Assembly: GCA_007570785.1 (NCBI GenBank)
Contig: ML660774.1
Location: forward strand, 14,894,888-14,958,887
DNA: 64,000 nt
Reading direction: 5' to 3'
Source of the DNA: Antilocapra americana
Taxonomy: Eukaryota > Chordata > Mammalia > Artiodactyla > Antilocapridae
Within the stretch, counting starts at the first letter, position 1, and each line of letters opens with the position of its first letter. Shown here one piece after another: positions 35,193 to 45,735 of the stretch. A program made the position numbers and the translations under genes. The notes under the pieces were generated by a model, which searched no databases, was not told the DNA's origin, and saw only the letters and a list, made by a program, of their open reading frames with translations.

Positions 35193-36341
35193 CAGTTCAG
35201 TTCAGTCATGTCCGACTCTTTGCGACCCCATGGGCTGCAGCATGCCAGGCTTCCTTGTCCATCATCAACTCCCAGAGCTTACTCAAACTCATGTCCATAG
35301 AGTTGGTGATGCCATCCAACCATCTCATCCTCTGTCATCCCCTTCTCCTCCTGCCTTCAATCATTGCCAGCATCAGGGTCTTTTCAAATGAGTCTGTTCT
35401 TTGCATCAGGTGACCAAAGTATTGGAGTTTCAGCTTCATCATCAGTCGTTCCAATGAATATTCAGGATTCATTGATTTCCTTTAGGATGGAGTGGTTGGA
35501 TCTCCTTGCAGTCCAAGGGACTCTCAAGAGTCTTCTCCAACACCACAGTTCAAAAACATCAATTCTTTGGCACTCAACTCTTTATGGTCCAGCTCTCACA
35601 TCCATACATGACTATTGGAAAAACCATAGCTTTGACTAGATGGACCTTTGTTGGCAAAGTAATGTCTCTGCTTTTTAATATGCTGTCTAGTCTGGTCATA
35701 GCTTTTCTTCCAAGAAGCAAGCATATTTCATTTCCAGGCTGCAGTCACTATCTGCAGTGATTTTGGAGCCCAAGAAAATAAAATCTGTCACTTTTTCCAT
35801 TGTTTCCCCATCTATTTGCCATGAAGTGATGGGACCAAATGCCATGATTTTAGTTTTCTGAATGTTAAGTTTTAAGCCAACTACTTCACTCTTCTCTTTC
35901 ACTTTCTTCAAGAGGCTCTTTAGTTCTTCTTCACTTTCTGCCATAAGAGTGGTGTCATCTGAATATCTGAGGTTATTGATATTTATCCCAGCAATCTTGA
36001 TTCTAGCTTGTGTTTCATTCAGCCTGGCATTTTGCATGACGTAGTCTGCATATAAGTTAAATAAGCAGGATGATAACATACAGCCTTGAGGTACTCCTTT
36101 CCTGATTTGGAACCAGTTTGTTATTCCATGTCCAGTTCTGACTGTTGCTTCTTGATCTGCATACAGATTTCTCAGGAGGCAGGTCAAGTGATCTGGTATT
36201 CACACCTCCTTAAGAATTTTCCACAGTTTATTGCAATCCACACAGTCAAAGGCTTTGGCATAGTCAATAAAGCAGAAATAAATGTCTTTCTGGGACTCTC
36301 TTGCTTTTCTGATGATCCAACAGATGTTGGCAACTTGATCT
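35193..36341 (-). mobile_element. BovB (RTE) LINE, 5'-truncated, inactive
   Basis: The 1,149-bp 3' third of BovB. A 15-bp duplication flanks it with one mismatch: CTGGTTAGTAGGGTT at 35178-35192 and CTGGCTAGTAGGGTT at 36342-36356. On the minus strand the C-terminal half of the reverse transcriptase is readable, from a FIDYAKAFDCVD block near 36240 to about 35700. The polymerase box reads YSDD near 35960, where the family has YADD. One nonsense codon (TGA, 36200-36202) sits after KILKEV, and a later shift breaks the frame near 35700. The endonuclease part and 5' end are absent, so it cannot move on its own. Confidence 0.95.
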
Positions 36342-36375
36342 CTGGCTAGTAGGGTTGGTGGTGTCTTTTCTGGAG

Positions 36376-36585
36376 TTTGAGACTTCCCTGGTGGGTCAGA
36401 AGGTAAAGAATTCACCCTCAATGCAGGAGACTCAGGTTCAATTCCTGGGTTGGGAAGATGCCCTGCAGAAGGGAATGGCAACCCACTCCAGTATTCTTGC
36501 CTAGAGAATTTCATGGACAGAGGAGCCTGGAAAGCTGTCCATGTGGTTGCAAAGAGTCAGACACGACTGAACAACTAAAACACAA
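36376..36585 (+). mobile_element. Bov-tA SINE with target duplication
   Basis: Full-length copy only 20 bases from the BovB 5' junction. Perfect 10-bp duplication TTTTCTGGAG at 36366-36375 and 36586-36595. Confidence 0.95.
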
Positions 36586-36595
36586 TTTTCTGGAG

Positions 36596-37518
36596 ATCAG
36601 TACCTTAACTTTCATATAGGACCTCCAGGGCAATTGGAGAATAAAAGGAGGAAAATGGTTCCTACAATACCGGCACTGAAAGTTTACAGAACATATATGC
36701 TACTTTCTGGAGACTTCAAAACAATGTGCAGTAGAATCCCCCAAATTATTATAATCTGCAAAACCCAAGTTAAAATGTGCTGACTTGTCTAGTGATTTGA
36801 AATTGGTTAAGTGTGTGTCTAGGAGTTAAATACAATATCAACAAAAGATAAAGTCCTTATTGTTAATGAAGTTAGAGCAGGCACAAACATATAAGGTCTT
36901 CACATCCTCGTGTGTATGTACCAAAAGTAGTGAAAAGATAGTCAGCTGGGCCGATTAAACAAAGTTTTTTGGAGAAATAAGAAAGATACTCAGGAATTGC
37001 TAGCATAAATGGGAAAGAATCAATTGAACGAGACCCAAAAACTTGGAAGAAATTTGAAAGTAATAGTCAAAAGAATGACATGAAGAAAGGAGGTTATAAG
37101 TAATAAGAACTATATGAACATAGCATATAAAATATTTATGATGGAGGAGATTTTAAGTATCCTTTTTAGAAATACATGATTTTGATTTTTGGTCCTTACC
37201 ACACAATGTTTGTTTCGTAAGTGTTCAGAAATTCAACTTTTTCATCCATAAAAAGTTAGTTGATATTGTCTACTTTTCATGGCTACATGGAAGATGTTAA
37301 GAGTTACTGTAAATGAAAGTTACAGCATGATATATGGGAGTTGTAATTAATATTAAGTCCCTTGTGCTCTTTTCACAAATGAGGAAACTGAGATCCAAAG
37401 AAATTATTTACCTGAAATATCAGGTATGTGCTGCCTAAGAATCATGATATCTCACCTCTTGTACATATACTATTTCTACTAGATTTCAAAACTGTTTTGT
37501 TCTTCCATTTTGAAGTAT
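36596..37518. other. AT-rich DNA, nothing recognised
   Basis: No repeat, RNA gene or convincing frame is seen. Confidence 0.4.
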
Positions 37519-37718
37519 TAGGGCTTCCCTGGTGGCTGAGTGGGAAAGAATCCAGTTGCCAATGCAGGAGACACAGGTTCAATCCCTGGGTTGGAGAAGG
37601 GAATGCCTACACTTCAGTATTCCTGCCTGGGAAATCCCATGGGCAAAGGAGTCTGGCAGGCTGTGGTCCATGGGGTCAAAAGTGAGTTGGGCACAAGTTA
37701 ATGACTAAACAACAATGG
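37519..37718 (+). mobile_element. Bov-tA SINE
   Basis: GGGCTTCCCTGGTGGCTGAG through TTAATGACTAAACAACAATG, with a deletion in the linker (GGGTTGGAGAAGG). Confidence 0.92.
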
Positions 37719-38026
37719 AAAACTTAGATACTACTAAAAACTAAGAGAAAACAGAAATATCTCACCAAGATCTATTACTCAAAGATAATCACCGTTATAT
37801 TTTGCTGGGTTTTTTTTTAACATTCCTCTCTATGGGATGGATTTTTGTGAGTTTTTGTTTTTATTTCATGGTGGTTTCATTGCTTCTAGCTTAATTAATT
37901 AGTATTCTAATTTAAACATTGTTAATGGCACAGAGCATTTCAACTAATGCATACTCCAAGTTTATCAACATCTATTCACATTTATTCAACAGGCCATTTC
38001 CAAATTTTCATATGGAATTATGCTAT

Positions 38027-38240
38027 CAGCTTCCCCAATGGCTCAGTGGATAAGGGATCTACCTGCAATACAGGAGACACAGGAGATATGGATTTGATCC
38101 CTGGATTGAGAAGATCCTATGGAGAAGGAAATGGCAACCCACTCCAGTATTCTTGCATGGAAAATCCCATGGACAGAGGAGCCTGGTGGCCTATAGTGCA
38201 TGGGGTCCCAAAGAGTCGAACACAACTGAGCAACTAAGGA
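38027..38240 (+). mobile_element. Bov-tA SINE
   Basis: CAGCTTCCCCAATGGCTCAG through CACAACTGAGCAACTAAGGA, full length. Confidence 0.93.
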
Positions 38241-38459
38241 ATGAAAACAACTTGGAACCTAATTTTTAAATAATTGGTATTTAAAATATTTATCCTTTCT
38301 AGTCATCTCATGCCTTTCCATGTATACAATTGGATGATTTCAAGCCAATAAAGAGAGGAACTTGGTAAAGGGACAAGCACAGTAGTTTAGAAATGGAAGG
38401 ATAAGTGTCAGCAGGGTGAGAAAGGGTGGTAAGCAGTGTAACACATACGCATAGAAAGG

Positions 38460-38682
38460 CAGGAGTCACGAGCTCGTGCTTTAAGTTCAACACTTTCCAA
38501 TGTGAGAAGTTTGACAAGTTAGTTAAACACCTCAGCCTCAGTTACCTTATCTATACAAGGAACATATTAATAGATCCTAACTCCTAGGATTGTTGTCAAG
38601 TTTAAGTAGCAGACCAGTACAGCCCTGAGAATATGGTCTGACAATTAGTGAACACTCAATGCATATCTGTTATGATTCTCAA
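38460..38682 (+). mobile_element. MIR SINE
   Basis: AAGTTTGACAAGTTAGTTAA, CCTCAGCCTCAGTTACCTTA and TCCTAGGATTGTTGTCAAG occur in MIR order. Confidence 0.75.
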
Positions 38683-38900
38683 AGCTTTAGTAACGAAAAA
38701 CAGAGTCAGGAATTAAGAGTTCCAAGTGGAGACAGGATTGAATGATGGCTTCCTCCTTTCAGGAAAAGTTGAAGCGTTTGTAAGTAGAAAAAGAAAGAAA
38801 CAGATGGACAGGGCTGCTGAGAGATAAGTCATCCTTAAAATATCCCTCAGATAGTGGGGAGAATCAAGTTTAGAAAAGCCTCATCCCGTTCATTTTCTTT

Positions 38901-39016
38901 CTTTTTTTTTTTCATTAGTTTTGCCATACAATGACATGATATCACCATGGGTTTACATATGCTCCCCCTCCAGAACCTCCCTCCCTCCTCCCTCCCCCCA
39001 GGAAATCTCTAGATTT
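38901..39016 (-). mobile_element. short ruminant L1 3' end, 5'-truncated, with target duplication
   Basis: Poly-T at left, then AGTTTTGCCATACAATGACA and a C-rich CCTCCCTCCTCC stretch, the inverted 3' end of ruminant L1. A 16-bp duplication CCCGTTCATTTTCTTT lies at 38885-38900 and 39017-39032. The insertion is only about 116 bp long. Confidence 0.8.
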
Positions 39017-39034
39017 CCCGTTCATTTTCTTTTC

Positions 39035-39325
39035 TTTTTTTTTTTATGTTGAAAATACACAATTTTTATTAATAAAAACTAGTTTTTCTTTGGTTTTACT
39101 ACATGGATATTAAACTAATATTTGAAAAAATAAACCAAAAGATTGCTAGGAGATTAGATAGTCTACAGCTCTTAAGAAACTTTTATTGATCCTTGATGTC
39201 ACAAGAATATTTCTTGGTATAGGTGATGGCAAAAGTTCTTTCAGTCTCAGCGTAAAAGCCTAACTGTATCCTATGATGTTTTTCTCAGAAATATTTTGTC
39301 TGTGCTCTGAATTCATTAAGGCCTG
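39035..39325 (-). pseudogene. 3' part of an unidentified retrocopied RNA (antisense)
   Basis: On the minus strand this reads as an mRNA 3' end. There is an AATAAA at 39065-39070, about 20 bases before an A-run (plus-strand T's 39035-39045), and a second AATAAA at 39182-39187 overlapping a TAA at 39183-39185. Upstream of that TAA a frame of 33 codons (EKHHRIQLGF ... DIKDQ) runs back to a TGA. The 94 bases at 39232-39325 are the left arm of the inverted repeat. I do not recognise the parent RNA, and coding capacity is inference. With the next entry it forms one insertion. Confidence 0.6.
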
Positions 39326-39578
39326 ATTAGAGCTAAAAGAGGCAAGATAAATTAAAGAAATTAGGGGCTTCTTTCAAAAGCCTGAAGAGACTTTCTTTTC
39401 CTGCTTTCTGCCAACACAACTCTCCCCAGGAGGCAATAGGCACTGAACTGCCTATTGGGGTAGAATGCGACTCAGAAAATGAACAGGACCTTAATGAATT
39501 CAGAGCACAGACAAAATATTTCTGAGAAAAACATCATAGGATACAGTTAGGCTTTTACGCTGAGACTGAAAGAACTTT
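39232..39578. repeat. long inverted repeat, 94-bp arms, 158-bp spacer
   Basis: Arms at 39232-39325 and 39484-39578 are reverse complements; the only difference seen is a missing T (AAGGCCTG versus AAGGTCCTG). A small hairpin, CAATAGGCA...TGCCTATTG, sits in the spacer at about 39434-39457. A transcript crossing the region could fold into a long hairpin. Confidence 0.93.
39326..39578 (+). pseudogene. 5' part of the same retrocopied RNA (inverted, sense)
   Basis: Sense-orientation continuation. An open frame of about 60 codons (from about 39345, ...FPAFCQHNSPQEA...) runs to a TGA at 39523-39525. In the same frame the right arm carries the codons that also begin the antisense copy. The arm at 39484-39578 repeats 39232-39325 in inverted orientation with one 1-base length difference. 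After 39578 the copy switches to unrelated flank (CCTTGGGCTGGG). No target duplication was found, which may mean a small target deletion. Confidence 0.55.
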
Positions 39579-40036
39579 CCTTGGGCTGGGAGGAGGGAGC
39601 CTTGTCACTAACTGACTAAGTGACTAGAACAGTCACCTAACCTAATTGAAATTCTATAACTGGATCTATTTTTTAAAGGAGCAGAAATACATGGTGTTTC
39701 TCCCTTTGTAATATATGTTGAGTCTTTTTTTTTAATTAGGGGTGCAAAACGTTTTAATTCCTCTTTCAGACAGCAGAGCTGAGAAAGGTGCATGTGCTCA
39801 ATATCCATAGCACCAACATTTACTTAGAAGGAATAATAAAATTTCACCCTCATCTTAGTTTTCCCCTAGGCATTTAGCAAGACAGAAAGGATAAGTCATA
39901 AAATTCCATTATTACATCATCATCATTATCACTACTACTGTTACTTACATAGACATTCAGTTTCTAGTATTGAGTTTCTAGTATTGAGTTTTACTTTAAA
40001 TTAAGCTTCCAAACTTGATCATGCTATATTATTTCA

Positions 40037-40412
40037 GGCTGCTGTAACAAAATATGATAGACTGGATGGTTTAATAATGGACATTTATTTCTTAGTTCCT
40101 GAGGCTGAGAAATCCAAGATTAAGGTGCTGGATAGTTTGGTTTCTGATCAGGTCCCTCTTCCCTATTGGGTGTGCAAATGACCTCCTGTGTGTCTTGGGT
40201 CCTCACATGGCAGAGAGTGAGCTCTGCTGTCTCTCTCTCTCTCTTCTTACAAGGTTTCTAATCCCATCATTATCTCGCAATGGATTCCACCTTCATGGCT
40301 TCATCTAAATCTAATTATCTCCAAATATGACCAAATTGCAGACTTAAGGCTTCCAAATTTGTATTTGGAGTGTGTGTCTTGGGGGCAGGCGTGCACAATG
40401 CAATCCATAGCA
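40037..40412 (+). mobile_element. old LTR-like mammalian repeat, family unassigned
   Basis: Pattern GGCTGCTGTAACAAAATATG, GTCCTCACATGGCAGAGAGT, a CT tract near 40230, then AATGCAATCCATAGCA at the end. No coding capacity is visible. Confidence 0.6.
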
Positions 40413-41785
40413 AATGCTAAAATACTGACATACATTAAAAAAAAAAAAAAAAAAACAAAGCAAATAGACTCCAATATTCAATTCTGTAATAGCTTGGATC
40501 TGAAACTAGATTTTGTTGGTATTTGAAAATCTTGATAGAACACACTCTTCCTTTCCTTATTAAAATATGAGTACTAACGTAAAATTGGAACAGTATGTCA
40601 TCTGATTTACTATATTTTGGGTCAAGTGGTGAAAGAACTATTCAGACAACCTGCCAGATTCTGTTAGGTTACACCCAGAGCTTCACGGTTTAAGACAAAC
40701 CCAGGCTGAAGTTTTGACTCATAGGCATGTGGTCTGGCTCAAGAACATGCTGCATGTCTCTGGAAATACACACACGCACACACACACATACACACATCAT
40801 ACAGACATGGAGCCAAGAAACACAGAAATGTCTTCGGAGAATGAAAGCAAAAACCAGAACCAAGTATCTTGTCCTACCAGTTTCCGCCATCCCTTCGAGA
40901 AGCAACTAAGAATTTCCTTTGCGGTTTCCATTTCAAGGAATTTTTAAAACTCAGCAGTAACTAAGTTTCTTTTTGTATTATCTCATAATTCTATTTCTCT
41001 CAAGAAATGGATATATTAACCTTGTGACACCAGTAAGTTTATAGATAAGTACAGACAATGTAGAAAAAGCATTTAAACATGATATGAAAAAAGAAAAGTC
41101 ATACACTGTTCAACTACACATAAGGTTGCAAAATAGCCCTTTTTGTTTTGTTTTGTTTTTACTTTTAACTTCAATCCCTTAGGTGCCATCATGTTTCACT
41201 CTAGTTTCCCATAAGCCCCAAAGTGTCATTATAGACCAGCTGCTCAATCCCACTCTGCCCACACATGACCCTTGTTCTAAATCACCCTCCTTGGTTCTCT
41301 CCTAACCCTCCTCCCCACAGTCCACACTAATCAAAATTCCTGTTCTTATGGATAGGAGGGAAAAGATCTAATTAAACTAATGCTCAAATGTGATTCCCTG
41401 ATAACTTGCTATGCCTTTTCCTCCCTAGCTCTTAATTATATAGTGTTAGGAATAGAATTATAAGTAGAACATGGAACTTGAACAAAAGGAGACTCAGATA
41501 TGATTCATCTTAGCAGGCAGGACAGTAACATATATTTACAAAACAGGAAAAACTAGGCTTTTGGCAGTGACATCCCATTAATTTCTAGAATTTTGTTGTT
41601 TCATCTTTCTTGCATGACAGATGTTCCCTTTTTTTCTTATTTTCTTTCTCCCATCCTGAAATTTTATTTCAGTTATAAGAAATGATCTCTCTAAATGGCA
41701 AAGATCAGTCTTTAATTTAGGGTATTTCTTTAGCAAATCTCCCTTACAAGAGGCATGTTTGAAAAGAGGTATAAACACAGTATTG
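40413..41785. other. AT-rich DNA with a CA microsatellite
   Basis: An A-run lies at about 40437-40455 and an imperfect (CA)n at 40768-40796. The latter creates His/Thr-rich chance frames on both strands. No gene. Confidence 0.5.
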
Positions 41786-41990
41786 TATGCTAGTTGCTCA
41801 GTCATGTCCTACTCATTGCGATCCCATGGACTGTAGCCCACCAGGCTCCTCTGTCCATGGGACTCTCCAGACAAGAATACTGGAGTGGGTTGCCGTTCCC
41901 TTCTCCAGGGGATCATCCACATCCAGGGATAGAACCTGGGTCTCCTCTATTGCAGGCAAATTCTTTACTGTCTGAATCACCAGGGAAGCA
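41786..41990 (-). mobile_element. Bov-tA SINE
   Basis: Inverted, TATGCTAGTTGCTCAGTCAT to GAATCACCAGGGAAGCAAAT; full length. Confidence 0.93.
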
Positions 41991-42280
41991 AATACAATAA
42001 TAAAAGAAAATAAAGAGTAGTTACATATAATTTTTGGGTCATCTGGAAAGGCATTTACAGAGAAGCAGATATTATTAGAATTGGCCTTAGGATAACAAAC
42101 ATTTGGAGAGAAATGTTAAAATGACTTTCACTTAAAATGGAAAATAAAACAATACTAAATGCTTGCAGAGTGTATGCATGTCTAAATGTTTTATTTATTA
42201 TATTATAAGGTAATTATTTCAATTTTATTTAAATTGGCACAATTATCTTTAAAATCATTAACAACACTGGGCCTCATTGT

Positions 42281-42498
42281 GAGCGTGTGCTAGTTGCTCA
42301 GTTGTGTCTGGCTCTTTGTGACTCCATGGACTGTAGCCCACCAAGCTCCTCTGTCTATTGGATTATCCAGGCAAGAATACTGGAGTGGGTAGCCATTCCA
42401 TCCTTCAGGGGATCTTTCTGACTCAGGGATCAAACCCAGGTATCCTGCATTGTAAAGAATCAAGTGGATTCTTTACCACCTGAACTGCCAGGGAAGCC
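42281..42498 (-). mobile_element. Bov-tA SINE with imperfect target duplication
   Basis: Inverted full-length copy. Flanks CTGGGCCTCATTGT (42267-42280) and CTGGGTCTTGTTGT (42499-42512) match at 11 of 14 bases. An internal 12-base gain (AAAGAATCAAGT) lies in the tRNA part. Confidence 0.92.
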
Positions 42499-42750
42499 CT
42501 GGGTCTTGTTGTAGGTAACAAAAATATTTATTGTGTTTAATACCTTTTTCCCTAATCGCCACTTGGCAAAAAAGATGCTAACACAATTACTTTATCTATT
42601 TCTTTAAAAATTTCTAATTCACTTATTCTATTTGTTTATATATCTGTACATTCTGTGGTTTCTATCCAATTTAGTTTTTAATAGTAATTATCATTATTAT
42701 TATTTTCCCATCTAAATAAGATGCAAATAGTCATCCTGGCATGGGCTATA

Positions 42751-42935
42751 TGGTGATTTAGTAACTAAGTTATGTCTGATTCTTGCAACCCCATGGACTG
42801 TAAGTAGCCTGCCAGGTTCCTCTGTCCATGAGATTTCTCAGGCAAGAATACTGGAGTGAGTTTCCAGCTCTTTCTCCAGGGGATCTTTCGATCCAGGGAT
42901 CAAACCCATGTTTCCTGCACTGTGGGGAAACCTAC
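42751..42935 (-). mobile_element. Bov-tA SINE, tRNA end shortened, with target duplication
   Basis: Inverted copy ending early in the tRNA part at CCTGCACTGTGGGGAAACCTAC. Duplication GGGCTATA at 42743-42750 and 42936-42943. Confidence 0.9.
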
Positions 42936-42943
42936 GGGCTATA

Positions 42944-43995
42944 CAGACATAAGGTTAAATAACTTTTCTTACATGTAAATTTTTGAGCATACATTCCAGT
43001 GATAGAAGACTCTTCTCTCACGAGCTTCAGTATCATCAAACTGGCTTCCTTGATGCAGAGCCCAAAGAAAACAGGCCTGGGGCCCATCACTCAGGGAATT
43101 CTATTTCCAAGTTCAATGTGTCTGTTACTCAAGATGACTTTGCATGTGGAGTTGTTTTTGCCCTAAACTTTCAAGTCAAATGTCTGTGTTTTTGATAGTT
43201 CACACTTTCTTCTCAAAACCCAAAATGTTATTTTAACTCATTAGAAATCTTGCAGCTCAGCAAGGCCCCAAATAAAATAGCTACTGTGTTTCTCTGATTC
43301 ATTTGTCTACATAGGAACTTGGCAACTGTAACTGACACTCAGTTTTGACCCACGAATACCTAATATAAGGAGAGGAAACTCTCCTATATTTTATTTCACA
43401 ATAGGATTATTTTCATAGTGAAATTCAACTTTCCAACATAAAGATAGAGGAAACCTATTATGACACATGTTTTACAAACTCTTTCAAACTATTTTTCTAA
43501 CATTTGAATTTTGGCAATGGTTTTGCTCCATTCTGCCCAACATACTTTCCTCCAACTTAAAATGAGATATATAATTTCATGAAAACATTAATTTTAAAGT
43601 TTAAAATTTTTTTCTCTTCTTATACAAAATGGAAACTCATCACTGCAATTCATGAAAGAAAACACTGTTGTATATAGCTTTATCCAAGAAAATAAATTAA
43701 GATCAGGCTGTAGAAGTGATACTATACAAATGGGAATTTGTCTTTTTGGATACTGAATAGATTATCAACATTTTGCAAGAGTTTGAGAAACAACCTTTCA
43801 CTTCTAATTGTGTTCTTTATTACTAATGGTTTAAATATCACTTCTATTGAGGCTGATAATCCACTGAAAACTAATGGTTCTTTGATTATATACCTCCAGT
43901 TTATATATAATAGATGCTATTTCATTCCTGCTTGAAAGAATAGTGGTGAAAGTTTTTTAGTTACCTGAATTTTAATCAGGCATTTTATCTATAAA
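42944..43995. other. AT-rich DNA without a gene
   Basis: A 70-codon frame at 42983-43195 has no recognisable content. No SINE is present. Confidence 0.4.
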
Positions 43996-44243
43996 AACAT
44001 TACCAAAAAAAAAAAACCCATATTCTTTTCAAATGGACCATATGTTTAGCCATAAAACAACTCAGTAAAAATTTAAATCATGCATAGTGATTCTCCAGTA
44101 ATAATGAAATTAAATTAGAAATCAACAACAAAGATAACAAGAAAAAAACACACCATTAATCCTTTTGAACATAGCTGCAAAAATTCTTAACAATATTTTA
44201 GTAAGTTATTCAATAATATATGAGAAAATATACATCATGACAA

Positions 44244-44826
44244 AGTTCTTGGGCTCCAAAATCACTGTGGACAGTTACTGCATGAAATTAAAGATGTTTG
44301 CTCCTTGGAAGAAAAGCTATAACAAACCTAGACAGCATATTAAAAAGCAGAGACATTACTTTGCTGACAAAGGTGCATATAGTCAATGCTATGGTTTTTT
44401 CAGTAGTCATGTATGGATGTGAAAGCTAGACCATAAAGAAGGCTGAGCACCAAAGAATTGGTGCATTTGAATTGCGTTTCTGGAAAAGACTCTTAGAAAG
44501 TCCCTTGGACTGCAAGAAATTCCAACCAGTCAATCCTAAAGGAAATCAACCCTAAATATTCACTGGAAGGACTGATACTGGAGCTGAAGCTCCAAAAATT
44601 TGGCCACCTAATTCAAAGATCTGACTCCTTGGGAAGGACCCTGATGCTGGAAAAGATTGAAGGCACGAGGACAAGGGGCCGAGAGAGGATGAGACGGTTG
44701 GATGGCATCACCGACTCAATGGACATGAGTTTGAGCAAGCTCCAGGAGATGGTGAAGGACAGGGAAGCCTGTCATGCTGCAGTCTATGAGGTCACAAAGA
44801 GTTGGACGTGACAGCGGGTGAACAAC
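44244..44826 (+). mobile_element. BovB LINE 3' fragment
   Basis: Sense BovB from 'FLGSKIT' codons at 44247 to the 3' end (GACTCAATGGACATGAGTTT; GGACAGGGAAGCCTGTCATG; AAAGAGTTGGACGTGAC), followed by CAACAACAA. Frames are broken. It splits the L1 between ATGACAAAG and GCTTTATGCC. Confidence 0.92.
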
Positions 44827-45016
44827 AACAATGCTTTATGCCAGGAATGTAAGATTTGTTTAAAGTTTGAAAATCAATTGATGACATGCAGCATTATTAA
44901 CAGACTTAGAAAAACTTTATACAGATTAAAAAAATAAAAATCTTATTCAGAAAAATCTTCTTTTGGATTGAAGTATCATTTTCTGATTAAAAAGAACTCT
45001 CAACAGACTAGAAGTA

Positions 45017-45251
45017 GGGAAGGGTTTCTCAACCTCAACATGGTCAACATTTTGGTCAGATAATTATTTGCTGTGGGAACCTGGCATTTTGGATCAGCTA
45101 ATCATTTGTTGTGGCAAACTGTAATTGTGCATTACAGTATATTTTGGAGCCAGAAGCACCACTCTGTTCAGTTGTGATGACCAAAAATATCTCCAAACAT
45201 CTGTAAACATCCTTATTAAAGAAAATCCTACTCTTGGTTGAGAACCACTGA
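45017..45251. mobile_element. MER20 hAT-Charlie DNA transposon
   Basis: Inverted terminal sequences GGTTTCTCAACC at left and GGTTGAGAACCACTG at right enclose a MER20-like body (ATTATTTGCTGTGGGAACCT; GTTGTGATGACCAAAAATAT). Possible 8-bp target duplication AAGTAGGG / AAATGGAG (6 of 8). Non-autonomous and old, inside L1. Confidence 0.8.
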
Positions 45252-45459
45252 AATGGAGGGAAATTCCCTCATCTGATAAAGAACAACTACAAAAAAATAA
45301 ATCCTTGCAGCTAATATCATAATTAATGGTAAAAGTCCAAATGCTTTTTCCTTTAGACCCAAGACAAGACAAACTGTCCACTTTCACCTATGTTATTCAA
45401 CACTGTAGTGCAGATTCTAGCCTGTGGAATAAAACAACAACAAATAAAAAAGTAACAGG

Positions 45460-45735
45460 ACTTCCCTGGTGGTGCAGTGGAAAAGAATCTGCCTGCCAAT
45501 GTAGGCAATTCTGGGTTCAGGAAGAGTCCACATTTTGTGGAGCAACTGAGCCCCTGAACCACAACTGCTGAAGCCTGTGTGCCTAGAGTCCATGCTCAGC
45601 AACAAGAGAACCACAGCAATGAGAAGTCCATATACTACAACCAAGAATAGTCCCTGCTCATTGCAACTAGAGAAAGCCTGTGCAAAGCAACAAAGACCCA
45701 GAACAGCCAAAATTAATTAATTAAAAAATTAAAAC
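45460..45735 (+). mobile_element. CHR SINE
   Basis: tRNA-like start GGACTTCCCTGGTGGTGCAG, then GAGCAACTGAGCCCCTGAAC, a run of CHR-type body phrases and TGTGCAAAGCAACAAAGACC with an A/T-rich tail. It interrupts the L1. Confidence 0.85.

Noticed and set aside
35696..36187. 163-codon frame with clear reverse-transcriptase sequence as a possible host gene
   Set aside because: It is BovB ORF2, 5'-truncated and with a nonsense codon just upstream; not a host gene.
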